A program made the position numbers and the translations under genes. This document shows, piece by piece, positions 32,137-43,461 of a DNA stretch of 64,000 bases (positions are counted from its first letter, which is position 1; each line of letters opens with the position of its first letter). The notes under the pieces are model-generated. The model searched no databases and was not told where the DNA came from. It worked only from the letters and a program-made list of their open reading frames with translations. The stretch comes from Eucommia ulmoides (Eukaryota; Streptophyta; Magnoliopsida; Garryales; Eucommiaceae): contig CM028340.1 in NCBI GenBank assembly GCA_016647705.1, positions 11,175,001-11,239,000 of the forward strand, in the 5' to 3' direction.

Positions 32137-33855
32137 TGATAGGTGTGATCCACCTACGTATTTCCAAACCGAATTAAGTTACTTTTTGAGCGTTTATATA
32201 GTATTTTATTATGTTTTAATTAGTTTTCATGTTTTTTGTATTAATCAGGTGTAGGGGGCATAAAGATAGGAAACTGGAGCGAAAACGATGAGATCAAACC
32301 AAAGCTGGTCGAAGTTACGATGGATTAACAAGCTCGGAGGCTAAAATATAAAACAGGCCCACCGCCTAGTCGTCCAGACCATTGCTTAGGTGGTGAAGAA
32401 GCTGAGAAAAGAGAAAAATATTATTGACGGACCATCGCCTAGACGAATATTCCTTCGCCTAGGCAGAAATCCAGCAAAGAACGAAGATAGGCTACTGACA
32501 ACCGATTGCCTAGGCGGAGAAATCCACCGCCTAGGCAAAATTCCAACGAAATGTTCTTCCACGTCCACTGCCTACTTCACCACCTAGGTGATCAGCCAAA
32601 CCAATCTAACTCCGCCTAGGCGAAGAATCCACCACCTAGGCGGAAATCCCTTGCACAGTCTTGAGATATTTTTAGATATTTTTAAGATATGTTGGCTATA
32701 AATACCCCATCTCCTCCCCCTTCTCCGGTCTCTCTTGGTTTTTTGAGCACCTTAGGCAATATTTCAGCCTAGGTTTAGGAGTTTTAGAGGTAGAGCTCAC
32801 ATCCCGAAGTGGAGAAAACGGCGAATCGATCGTTGAGCGTTCTTAGCGGTTTATCTTCGGACGAGGCTAAGTTCTTCGATTGTTTTTCCTTATTTATTTA
32901 TCTGAGGATCATGTGAGAATGTTTAGCTCAATTTATATGTTTATGAGACTATGGCCACGAGTTAAATATGGATTGTAATAGAGATTAATGGTATATTTAT
33001 AAATATGTTTGTTTAGATGATTTCGGTGTTGTGTTTATATTTGTTCTTCATAGTTTGATTGTGTTTATCGTATTGTTTTTTGATTATGCTTAGAAAGGTT
33101 AATGAAGAATACAAGGTTTTGAAAAACCCCGGATTCGAATTAGGGTAAATAAACGCCACAATTCTATAACCCGGTCGGGGCTTGAATCGTGGACAATCGA
33201 TGACGTTGGGGCAAGACTCACACGACCTAGGGTCGTTAAGACATTGAGGGGGACTTTTTTATTTACTTGAAATTGCGTTATATCCCTCGTCTTACACTCG
33301 GGAGAGGTGGTAAGGGTGTTTTAGAAATGGAGATTGTCGATAGGGTAAATACAACATGACAATCCAATAACCCGGGAGGGAGTTGGATTGTGTGCAATCA
33401 ATTACGCTAGGTGAGACTCACGTGATCTAGGGTCGTTAAGACGTTGAAGGGGACTTCTTCGTTGGCCCAAAGTCATGTATTCCCCTGTCTTACACTCGGA
33501 AAAGGTGGCGGTGGAGTGTACACACCGAGTTTGTCAAATAGGTCGAACACCGTAAATGTGAGTAAATCAAAATCGTACACGTATTTTTAAACACGTTAAT
33601 CCCTAGGCATTCTTCACCCTAAAACATATTAGCATATTAGTATAGTTAATTTAGGTTGTATTAGTATTAGTTTAATTAATTAATTACATTTGTTTTTCGC
33701 CTAGATAAAATTAGGTCACGACAAACGTGGTATTCGATAGTAATGACACCAATCCCTGTAGATATGATAACCCGATCTTTCACGATCACACTATACTAAA
33801 ATTTAGATCTCGTATACTTGTGAGTGTAAGTAGCAGCGTATTTCACGCGCTACCA
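32137..33855 (+). repeat. Element E 5' LTR, long subfamily
   Basis: TGATAGGTGTGATCCACC to GCGCTACCA, 1719 bp. Palindromes with a CCTAGG centre lie at about 32358-32645. TATAAATACC lies near 32699. The conserved downstream block is doubled (about 33110-33520), as in the solo LTRs at 15048 and 47695. Confidence 0.87.
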
Positions 33856-33861
33856 AGTTCT

Positions 33862-34004
33862 TGGAACCGTTGCCGGGAATTGTTTTGATGTTATTGTCGG
33901 AGAAACGCGGTAACGGCCGGAGACTTAAGTTTTAGATAGGAGAAGCAAGTGTATCGTATTCTAGTCCCGTCAACGCACCAAGTTTTTGGCGCCGTTGCCG
34001 GGGA
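33862..34004 (+). other. Element E duplicated primer binding site
   Basis: First copy TGGAACCGTTGCCGGGAA at 33862-33879. Second, exact copy TGGCGCCGTTGCCGGGGA at 33987-34004, preceded by ACCAAGTTTT like a normal LTR end. The roughly 107 bp between them match no other part of the window that I recognise. Confidence 0.75.
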
Positions 34005-34124
34005 TTGGCGAAGTTGTTATTATTGATATTGTGTGTAAATGACTTAATTTTACTTTAGGCATTTATTTTGTATATAATTTTTGTTTGTAGTTTTGTTTTT
34101 GTTTCCAATGTAGGGTACTTGGCA

Positions 34125-34295
34125 ATGTTAGATCGATGGGTATTGATACATTCTTTTCGACGGGATTCCAAGCCGTTTATTGTGCTTGGCAAAGCACATA
34201 AGCCAGTGAGGCGTTTCGTTGAAAGATTGAGCCATTCAAAGCAAAACCTAGCTAGTCTTGAGGGCGTTCTGAAAATGTCGGGCCGAGGACATTAA
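34125..34295 (+). CDS. Element E 56-codon fused mini-gag
   Basis: An ATG in the same context as other copies (MLDRWVLIHSFRRDSKPFIV) runs into LASLEGVLKMSGRGH-stop, the family's C-terminal end. Roughly 270 codons in the middle, including the coiled coil, are gone. The frame is open, but whether it is translated or does anything is unknown. It is most likely a deletion product. Confidence 0.5.
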   Translation: MLDRWVLIHSFRRDSKPFIVLGKAHKPVRRFVERLSHSKQNLASLEGVLKMSGRGH

Positions 34296-35852
34296 ACCAC
34301 GCGCTTCTGGGGAGGCAACCCAGGGTCAAATAAGTTAAATCCATCATATCCGACTTGAATCAGAGGCGAGATCCTCTCGCCTCCCAAGTAAGTGTTCTAA
34401 ACACCCTTCGTCAGCATGCTACAATTTTATATATGTTGAAAATAATGATTGGGTTCACTGAGGACACTGTCCATTTTGAGTTCGGCAGTGATGTGTAGTA
34501 TGTTAGTTTATATGTTATCATTTTCTCGTATTGCTTGTGTGTTTAGGTTAGAATGTGTTTTTTTTTTTTGTGTTGTTGTTTTCATGTTGAGTTTTGTGTT
34601 CATCTGGGCCGTTACCCGATGATGATAATTACCCTTAGTTGTTTTCAAGGTCAAGGGTAATACCTATACATGTGTGATTCTGTGTGCTTGATTATATTTG
34701 TTTTGGTAAAAATTATTGTAGATCCTGATTTGCACGAGCACATAGACTCAATGTATAGTTATTCAATTGATTTGACAAAGATTATCGATTAACCAAATTC
34801 ATGACACATTAAGGATTCTAGAACTTGATTGAGGGGAAGCTTGAGACGAAATCCTAGGCGAGGTAGTTCAGGAGATGTGATTTAGGCATTCTCTTTGTCG
34901 CTTGAGTCTTTTCAAGCCTACCTTGTTACATGTTTATCTCTCGTTACCCTGTCGAAACCTAAATGCAAATTTAATTCAGAACACATAAACTAATACCATG
35001 GCTAGTGGATCTTTTTCCAAACCTAAATCGCTGAATTTAAAGACACATTTGAGTGAATCAAGTTAGCAATTGTAAATGCTACTTGATGCGAGCGGTTAGG
35101 TTTAGGGAGAACTTCTAATTGGTTCGATATTTGAGTACTGACTTGTCGTTTTTCATTTGTATTTCACACACACCTTCAATTGTAACAATCAAATAAGTTT
35201 AGGGGTGTATTCGATAAAAAGAAAAAAAAAATCAAATCTGAATACGGTTTTTATTTCTGTTTCTTTTGACAAGTGAGTACGTCGGTCTTAAATGCATGTT
35301 CGGGATTGTTTCCAATATTTCTATGGGGGTTTGAGAGTGAATGTGCCAAGCGTTGAGCCTTGGGTAATGTTAAGTTAATAACGTTAACCCGTTTTCTATT
35401 CCAAATTACCCTTGGCCAAATATACCAAAATCGAACCAAGTCCTAATGATCTTCATGAAGTACTAAACCTACATTAGTGGAGAGTGGACCCCAATCAAGC
35501 CTATGGAAATCCTAGTCCTTTGCGGTCTAAGTCATGAATTTTGTTGGGGGATAATCCAATCCGATCGTTGTATAGTTATATTATTGAGTCTCGCACTAAC
35601 ACGTTTAGCGGATCTAGAATAGTGTTTACCATTATTGCATGTTGAAATTCTAGAACATTACATGCTGTGTGTTACCACCTGAACTCGAAATAATTGGCGG
35701 TTGTTGAGGGAAAAATAAATAGGCCGTTAGAAGAAGTCAAAACTCGCATGTTGTTATGTTTAGATTGTTTTTAGGTTGTTTGTTATTTAATTTAGTTAGT
35801 TATTTTTTTCATTTTAGTGTATGTGTTTGGCTCGAGGACTAGTCAAATTCCA
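34296..35852 (+). other. Element E noncoding internal region
   Basis: Hairpin GAGGCGAGA/TCTCGCCTC (34363-34383) followed by CCCAA|GTAAGT (34384-34393). PPT-like tracts occur near 34476 and 35197. The right arm TTTTGACAAGTGAGTACG of the inverted repeat is at about 35268. No gene seen. Confidence 0.55.
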
Positions 35853-37385
35853 GGAGGCGAGATTGTCTCGCCTCCCAAGTACATGTTCTAAACCCCTTTC
35901 GTCGTCATGTTTTATTTCAAATGTTGAGATTGATGATTGGGTCATTGTGGACACTAACCGTTTTAAGTTTGGGGGTGATATGTAGTATGTTTAGTATGTT
36001 TAATTGTTGTTAGTTGTGTAGATTTAGTTTAATTGTATGCATGTTTGTTAGTGTAGTATGTCTTTATGTTTGTAGTAGTTGTTGTGTATGTTGAGTTTGG
36101 CGTTCAACTAGGCCATTACCTGATGATGAAATTATCCCTTGGTTGTTTTTTGAGGTCAATGGTAAAACCCATTCATGTGTTTTCTGTGTACTTGGCATGC
36201 CGTTTTGGTGAACGTTATTGTGGATCCTAATTTGCACGAGCATGTAGACTCAATGTATTGCTATCCAATTAATTTGAGGCCGATTATTCATTAACCAAAT
36301 TCATGACAATTTAAGGGATTCTAGAACCTGATTGGGGGAAACTTGAGGTGACATCTTAGGCGAGGTAGTTCAAGAGACATGATTTAGGCATTCATTTTGT
36401 CACTTAAGCCTTTGAAGCTTACCTTGTAAGATTTTTATCCCTCGTTACCCTGTTGAAGCATATAAGTTGTTTCAATTCTGAACACATAACTAATACCCTG
36501 GCCGATAAAACTTTTTCGAAACCTAAGTCGTGAAACTGAAGGCACAATTTGAGTGAAATCAAGTTAGCATTCGTTTATGCTACTTGAAGTGACCAGTTGG
36601 GTTTTAGGCGAACTTTTCATTGGTTCGATATTTGAGTACTCACTTGTCATTTTTCTTTCATTTTAACCATACCCGTGAAATTATAATAATTGAATAAGTT
36701 TGGGGGTGTGGTTCATTAAATAAAAAATAAAAATAAAACATATGTAAATATCGTTCTATTTTCGTTTCTTTTGACAAGTGAGTACAATGTTCTTAAATGT
36801 TTGTTCAGGGTTATTTCAAATTAATCTATGGGGGTTCCAGAATTATTGAGTGCCAAGCGTTGTGCCTTAGGTATCGTTAAGTTAATAACTTTAACTTGTT
36901 TTATATTCCCGATATACCCTTTGCCATTTTTCAAAACCGAACCAAGTCCTTTGATCTTTTTGAACTTCCAAGCCTACATTAGTAGTGAGTGGAACTCAGT
37001 CAAGCATATGGATATCCTAATCCATTATGGTATAAGTCGTGAGCTTCGTTGGTGGATAATTCCAATCCGATCTTTAAATAGTTATATAATTGAGTTTTCA
37101 CACATACACTTGAGTAGGATCTAGAATGATGTTTATCATTATCGAATGTTGAAATTATAGAACACCACATAGTGCGTTTTAGTCCTAAACTCGATATAAT
37201 TTGGGGTTGTTGAGGGAAAAAATATTTCGGTCGATAGTTGAATTCAAAACTCGCATATTGTTATATTTAGGTTGTATGTGTTTAGGTAGTTTGTGTTTTT
37301 ATTTGTTGTTTAGTATTTGTGTTAGTTAATTTCATTATATTTTTTATTTTAGTGTGAGTGTGTTGCTTGAGCACTCGCAAAATTC
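35853..37385 (+). other. Element D noncoding internal region
   Basis: Resumes at the GGAGGCGAGA hairpin (35853-35875) and the AAGTACATG donor-like site. PPT-like tracts AAGTTTGGGGGT lie near 35965 and 36699. A perfect 14-bp inverted repeat, GTACTCACTTGTCA (36636-36649) and TGACAAGTGAGTAC (36772-36785), flanks the second tract. Frames here (for example near 36828-37124) are unsupported. Confidence 0.6.
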
Positions 37386-37401
37386 AAAGTCTGGGGGTAT
37401 T
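37386..37401 (+). other. Element D polypurine tract
   Basis: AAAGTCTGGGGGTATT directly precedes TGATAGG of the 3' LTR. Confidence 0.75.
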
Positions 37402-38613
37402 TGATAGGTGGAATTTATCTATATATTCTCAAGCCGATTTTGGTAGTTTTCAAGTCTTATTATAGTGTTTTAATATGTGTTAATACATTTTTATTTATTT
37501 TATTATAAATTATGTGTTTGGGACGAAAAGAGATGAAAACGGTTCATAAACGAGCAAATCGGTGGAACGTCAGTGGAAGAACGGTAGAAAAACAAGTAAA
37601 AAGGCCATCCTGAATCTGCATCTCCATCGTTGCAACGGTCAAACCACCGCTGTAGCGGTCAAACAACAGTATCAAGCATAAACCTTCTGCTTGACCACCG
37701 CTGTAGCGGTTGTCCAGCAGAAAGTCAGGTGATTCCCACCGCTGCAACAGTCCGATACCAGATTGCAATGATATTTTTGGGATATTTTTTAGATATTTTT
37801 GATCCCTTATATATCCCCTCTTCTCCCCTAACACTTAACATATTTTTGGGAAGTTTTTAAGAGCTCCAAAACCTATCAACCAAGAGAAGATCACAAACCC
37901 AAGAAGAGGAAACGTTCTCGAAACGGTTTTAGCATCGGTTCTTCAGATAACGGCTAGTCTCCTTGTTTCTCTCTTTATTTCTTAGTTTTGGTTGATAGTT
38001 TTGTATATGTTTAGCTTGTACATTGTCGTATATATGGTTATGTCCATGAGAAACTAAACATATATTTTATAGAGAGTGATTTGTTTATAAAAATGTTGTT
38101 TAGTTAAATCGTTGTTTCGTTATCGGTTGTTTATTTTTATCCGATTGTGTTTACCATTTTATTATAACTATTATATGCTTGTTATGGTATTGTGGTTGAT
38201 TTGAGAATATGGGGTTTAATACTCGGGAGAGGTAACCCCGAATTCAGACTTGGGTTAAAACACAACATGACGATCTAATGACTCGGGAGGGCGTTAGAAA
38301 GTATGCAATCCGTGAGGTTAGGGCGAGACTCATGTGACCAAGTGTCTATAGACTCTAGAGAAGGACTTTTCCATTAACGCGATGTCATATATTTATTCAC
38401 TTTATACTCGGGAAAGGTAGTGAATGAGATTTTGATACCTAAATTGTCGGATTGTGTGAATGTCATTAATGTAAACTAGATTGAATCAAACGCCTTTAAA
38501 TGACCGACAATTTAATCCAATCCCTATGAATACGACAACCCCTACTATTTTCACTCTACTAAAACTTGACCCGTACACCTATGTGAAAGTAGAAATGTAA
38601 TATTCGGCTACCA
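37402..38613 (+). repeat. Element D 3' LTR with internal deletion
   Basis: TGATAGGTGGAATTTATC to CGGCTACCA. 1212 bp against 1387 for its partner. The loss lies near 38503-38510, where sequence jumps from AAATGACCG to ACAATTTAATCC. Palindromes lie at about 37620-37750. Confidence 0.85.
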
Positions 38614-39190
38614 GATGTTGATAATAGAACATTACATCTCATTTCGAACAAGTTTGCAAAATTTAGAAAACACAGAAGCAACTTCACCCTTCTTAGCGAG
38701 GAAGAACACCCAAGTAAGTCTAGAATAATCACCAATTGTCACTGCGTAAAATTTACCTCCTAGACTAGCAATAGCATTTGGACCAAACAAATCAAGATGA
38801 AACATTTCAAGACATCTAGATGTGGATGTGTGCATCTTTTTCTTTAATGGTGATCTAGACTGCTTACTTAACTGACATGCATCACATACTATATATTTCA
38901 AAAAATTTAAATCAGGTAGGCTACGTACGAGACTTTTCTTAAATAAATTAGATATCAATTTCATACTAGCATACCCAAGTCTCTTATTTCATAACTAACT
39001 ATGTTTTAGATAAAGCATTTAAATAAGATAAATTTTGAGAAGTAAAATTATCAAATGAACACGTGTAAACATTCTCAAAATGTGATGCAACTAATAAGAT
39101 GCTACTCTCGTGCCCATTCTTAATCATGCATCTATCATGATCAAACATAACATTATTACCCTTGTCACATAGTTGACTTACACTAAAGGT
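38614..39190 (-). pseudogene. Copia GAG-pre-integrase and integrase N-terminal part
   Basis: SVSQLCDKGNNVMFDHDRCM (pre-integrase), then MKLISNLFKKSLVRSLPDLN and CDACQLSKQSRSPLKKKMHT (zinc-binding CxxC half), SRCLEMFHLDLFGPNAIASL (HLD with the first catalytic Asp), GDYSRLTWVFFLAKKGEVAS, then VFSKFCKLVRNEM. The element D insertion lies just after and separates it from the second catalytic region at 29518. A stop follows RNEM. Confidence 0.85.
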
Positions 39191-39310
39191 ATGTTTGGTT
39201 AGAAGGAGAGGAAAGGAAAAGGAAAAAGAAAATATTTTTATCCATTGTGAAAGGAAAATTATTTTCCCTAGTGTTGTTTGGTTGGAAAGAAAAATAAAAT
39301 GATAGAAAAC
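39191..39310. mobile_element. Small insertion of unclear type in the Copia pol
   Basis: A 110-120 bp stretch (GGTATGTTTGGTTAGAAGG ... TGTTTGGTTGGAAAG) separates GGHVT from SVSQL, where Copia elements have continuous protein. TGTTTGGTT appears twice in the same direction, as in ends of some hAT-type MITEs, but I see no clean inverted termini or duplication. Confidence 0.3.
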
Positions 39311-39464
39311 AACCACTGTTACATGACCTCCATCTTTAGGTGTCAAAGATATAAATTTTGATTTATCTCATGTCATGTGCCGAGAACAACCACTGTACAT
39401 GAACTATTTGTCCTTGCCAACCGATGCTTTCAGAATAACCTGCAAAGAGCACCTCAAATAGTTC
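39299..39464 (-). pseudogene. Copia protease core
   Basis: SGCSRHMT-stop-DKSKFISL then TPKDGGHVT: the DSGCSRHMTG-type active site of Copia proteases. A TGA or TAA replaces the residue after HMT. Short and broken, but distinctive. Confidence 0.7.
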
Positions 39465-40493
39465 CTAAGTGGTACCCAGTCTACGTGGGTCCAATCTTAT
39501 TAGTCGGGACAATTTTAGTTCCTTTTGGAACCCAAACTTATCCGCAGTTATATATTTTAGAAAAATATCTATGAATAGTATGCCCCACAATATTATATTT
39601 AAAATTTCTAACAAGACCCCTGGTTTCAGAAAAGAATTTATGAAAACATTTTTGTTTAATATTTTTCTGAAATCCAATACTGACTTTATCAAAGATACCT
39701 CATAAACTTCCCAAAAGCATTTTTAAATTATTCTCACCGTCGGAAAATTTGAGAACTATTGAATGTAAATTCGATATATTGGATTTCAATTCAATGTTTT
39801 CAGATTCATAATCCATTACTCTCTTGTTTAATGTGTCAATTGTACTTTGAAGGGCATTAATTTTAGAATAATGGTTTTTATAATTATGCGTAAGTTCATA
39901 ATATACGTCAAATAAATCATCAAAATCTAAAGGAAAAGAACTTGAACATTGAGATACCTCATCACCAGTGGCCATTAACGCAAGCATAAATGATCCTTCA
40001 CCTCCTAATTTTTCTGAACAACTCGATTCAGAATCATCCTAGGTAGCTTTCATTGACTTCTTCCTTTTCTTCTTTCATTTCTTCTTCTCTTTTCTTTTCT
40101 TCTTTTTTTCTTTGTCTTTATTCGGTTCGGGGCATTTGGTTTGGAAGTGGCCAATCTTGTAATAGTTTTAACATTCCACATTGTTCATGTTGAAATTCCT
40201 CTTTCCCCAGTATGTACATCGAGTCATTCTTCTAAACTTTTTCGCGAGAAGCGCCACATTTTTTTTTCCTTACTCACTGTCAAGACTCACATCATCACTG
40301 CCATCTTCTTCTCCCTTTCTCTGAACCTTCAACACCAAGGACTTCTTTTTGATATTCCCGGTGTCATCCTCATATCCTCAAATTGTCGTCTCATTTGTCA
40401 TTAGGTTGCCGATGAGATCATCAATTTCATACTTTGCAAGATCCTTTGCTTCATCAATCGTAATCACCTTCGGCTCCCATACTTTAGTTAAAG
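39465..40493 (-). pseudogene. Copia gag, C-terminal part with zinc knuckle and coiled coil
   Basis: From the element F junction: KVWEPKVITIDEAKDLAKYE and IDDLIGNLMTNE. Near 40130-40190 is a decayed zinc knuckle (C..NYYKIGHFQTKC, with the second Cys lost). A Lys/Glu run follows, then ESSCSEKLGGEGSFMLALMA. A coiled coil (39700-39987, INALQSTIDTLNKRVMDYES) leads to GENNLKMLLGSL, and after it VWVPKGTKIVPTN. A long coiled coil after the knuckle is typical of Sireviruses. The 95-codon part at 39700-39987 is open; the rest has stops. Confidence 0.75.
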
Positions 40494-40498
40494 ATCTC

Positions 40499-41056
40499 TA
40501 GTAGAGGAATATTACGTCCCTGCTTTTACCATAAGTGTACGGGTCAAGTTTTAATATAGTGGGAAGAGCAAGGGTTGTCGTATCCACAGGGATTGAATTA
40601 AATTGTCGTTAAGTACCGCGATTGTCATAACGCGATTGTCATAATTAAATTTTATCTAGGCGCTCCAATTTTAGGGATTTTGTAATAATAAACTAAACTA
40701 AAATACTAACTAATTAAATTACAATATTAATATGACGTTAATGGGAATATATTATATAGGATTGACTTCGTTCACTTAAACACGTTCATTTTAATCTAGT
40801 TTACATTAACGGTATTCAAACTATACGACAATCTAGGTATCAAAGACTCACTCACTACCTCTCCCGAGTGTAAAGTGAATGAATATACGACTTCGCATCA
40901 ATGCCGATATCCCTATCTAGTATCAAAACGACACTGATCACATGATACTTTTCCCAACCTCACGAAATGCATACTTTCTAATACTCTCTCGAGTCATTAG
41001 ATTGTCACATTGTGTTTAAACCCTAGTCCGAATTCGGGGGTACCTCTCTCGAGTTT
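40499..41056 (-). repeat. Element F 3' LTR, first part
   Basis: Plus-strand TAGTAGAGGAATATTACG (partner LTR: TGGTAGCGGAATATTACG) to the insertion of a solo LTR at 41057. It contains the conserved block near 40840-41050. Confidence 0.85.
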
Positions 41057-42651
41057 TGATAGGTGTGATCTACCTATATATTTTCAAACCAAATTAAGTT
41101 AGTTTTCGAGCATTTTTATAGTTATTTTTATTATGTTTTAATTAATTTTTATATTTTTTGTATAAATCAGGTGTGTGGGGAAAAAAGGTACGAAACTGGA
41201 GTGAAAACGATGAGATCGAACCAAAAACGGTCGAAGAACGATGGAAAAACTAGCTAAGAGGCAAAATTGTGAACGAAGCCCACTACCGCGGCATCCAAAC
41301 CTCCGCCACAGCGGTGAAGATGCAGTGACTGACCTATTCTTGTTGGACACTCACCGCCTAGACAGTAAAACTAAAAAATATTAACCAAATCCACCGTTGT
41401 CCTCACCGCTGTGGCAATTAACCAACCGACATACCCATCGCCTAAGCGGTGACCTCTGCACAGACTAAAGATATTCATTAGATATTTTGAGATATTTTGT
41501 CTATATATATCCCCTCTCCTCTCTCTTTCCGACCCCTCTCAACATTTGTATCCCTTTAGAATATATCTAAGGGTATATAGAGGAGTTTTAGAGGGAGAGC
41601 TCACATCCCGAGGTAGAGAAGACGGCGAAGTGATCGTTGAACGGTTCTTAGCGACAAGTCTTCTGACTAGGCTAAGTTCTTCGATTTCTTACTTTATTTC
41701 TTTAACTTAGGATTATGGGCATGTTTAGCTCATTTTTATTTGTAAATGCAGTTATGGCCACGAGTTAAATATGAATTGTATAGAGATTAACGATATATTT
41801 ATAAATATGTATTTGGATGATTTCGGTGTTGCGTTTATGTTGTTTGATTGATTGTGATTATCGTATTGTATATTTATTATTCTTAGATTCATAAATGGAG
41901 AATACGGGGTTTGGCAAATCCCAGATTCAAATTAGGGTAAACAAACACCCCGATCCAATAACCCGATCGGGGTTAGGATTATAGACAATCGATGACGTTG
42001 GGGCAAAACTCACGTAATCCAAGGTCGTTAAGATGTTGAAGGGGACTTCTTCGTCGACTCGAAGTTACGTATTCCCCCGTCTTACACTCGGAAGAGGTGG
42101 CGGTGGAGTTTTAGAACTGAGATTATCGATAGGGTAAATACAACGCACGATCCAACAACCCAGTCAGGAGTTCGATTGTGTGCAATCAATGACGTTGGGG
42201 TGAGACTCACGCAACCTAGGGTCATTAAGACATTGAGGGAGACTTCTTCGTTGACACAAAGTTGCGTTATATCCCCCATCTTACACTCGGGATATGTAGT
42301 GGAGGAGTTTTAGATACCGAGATTGTCAAATAGGTCGAACACCATAATGTGAGTAAATTGAGATCGAACACGTATTTGTAAACACGTTAATCCCAAGGCA
42401 ATTCTTTCCCCTAAAACATATTAGTATATTAGTATAGTTAATTTAGGTTAATTAGTTTAGTTTAATTAATTTAAATACATTTATTTTTAGCCTAGATAAA
42501 GTTAGTCATGACAAACACGGTACTTGGTAGTAACGACACCAATCCCTATAGATACGATAACTCGATCTTTCACGATCACATTATACTAAAATTTTGACCT
42601 TGTACACTTGCGAGTAGTCAATATGCGAGGATGTGAATCCATCGACGTACA
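41057..42651 (+). repeat. Solo LTR, long subfamily
   Basis: TGATAGGTGTGATCTACC to ATCGACGTACA, 1595 bp. Flanks AGTTT (41052-41056) and AGTGT (42652-42656). It carries mixed-centre palindromes (CCGCGGCA, CCGCCACAGCGGTGA, GCCTAAGCGGTGA; about 41285-41455), CTATATATATCCCC near 41500, and a doubled downstream block (about 41930-42310). It is inserted in the element F LTR. Confidence 0.85.
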
Positions 42652-43445
42652 AGTGTCAAACCCTGTATTATCAAACCAACTACAATATCATAACAAGCAT
42701 ATAATGGAAGTAATAAAATAGTAAACACAATCGAATACAAATGAACAACCGTTAACAAAACATAGATTTATTCAAGCGACGTTTTCATGAACTACATCAA
42801 CCCCTAAATAATATATGTTTAGCTTATGGTCATAACCACATATTCAACAACAAATTAACTAAACATCCTCAAAACAACCAACCAAATCTAAGAAGTAAAG
42901 AGAAAAACAAAGGATAATAACCAAATCTGAAGAATCGACGCTTCTACGTCCGTAAAAATGGCTCTGATCTTGTTTTTTCTTCTCCAAATTGTGTTCTCCT
43001 CTTGCTTGGTTGGTCTTGGAGCTCATAAAAGTTCCCCAAAAACGTTGGGGATCAAGGGATAAGGGAAAAAGATAAAAATATCTAGCAAAATATCTAAACT
43101 AAACTTTATAGCTGGGGTTTTGACACTGTAATGGTAGGATGTCAATAGGCTTATCGCTGCAGCGATGAGGGCCATCGCTATAGCGGTGGTTGGGCAGAGA
43201 GTTTATTGACTATTTACCGCTACAGCAATGGGGATCACCGCTACAGCGGTGAGGCAGCTTACTTATTCTTAGATCTTTTTCAATATTTCTCCACCAACTT
43301 CCTACCGATTTGCTCAATTTTTAACCGCTTTTGCTTCTAACCCCTTCTTTGAACAAAAACAAATAAAAACGAATTAAAAAATTACAAGAATACTCGAAAA
43401 CTACCAAATTCGACTTGGAAATAGATAGAAAAATTCAACCTATCA
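42652..43445 (-). repeat. Element F 3' LTR, second part
   Basis: Resumes AGTGTCAAACCCTGTATT and ends AACCTATCA. With the first part, 1347 bp, matching the partner's 1345. U3 palindromes of the CTGCAG class lie at about 43155-43255 (TATCGCTGCAGCGATGA, CACCGCTACAGCGGTGA). Confidence 0.85.
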
Positions 43446-43461
43446 AATACCCCCAAATTTG
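43446..43461 (-). other. Element F polypurine tract
   Basis: The minus strand reads CAAATTTGGGGGTATT immediately before the 3' LTR. Confidence 0.75.

Larger units (their letters stand above)
32137..35852 (+). mobile_element. Element E: one-LTR, internally deleted copy
   Basis: A 5' LTR of the long subfamily (32137-33855), two PBS copies, a 56-codon fused gag, and noncoding internal sequence. It ends at AGTCAAATTCCA, just short of where the PPT should be. No 3' LTR. Element D sequence resumes at GGAGG (35853-35857). AAAGG precedes the element (32132-32136): a possible duplication with two transitions. Confidence 0.7.
29524..38613 (+). mobile_element. Element D: non-autonomous Gypsy-type retrotransposon
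   Basis: LTRs at 29524-30910 and 37402-38613, a tRNA-Asp PBS, a gag with an intact C-terminal half, and a PPT. Internal length without nested element E is 2.77 kb. Inserted in the Copia integrase. Flanks AATAT (29519-29523) and GATGT (38614-38618) differ by two transitions, so the target duplication is plausible but decayed. Confidence 0.8.
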
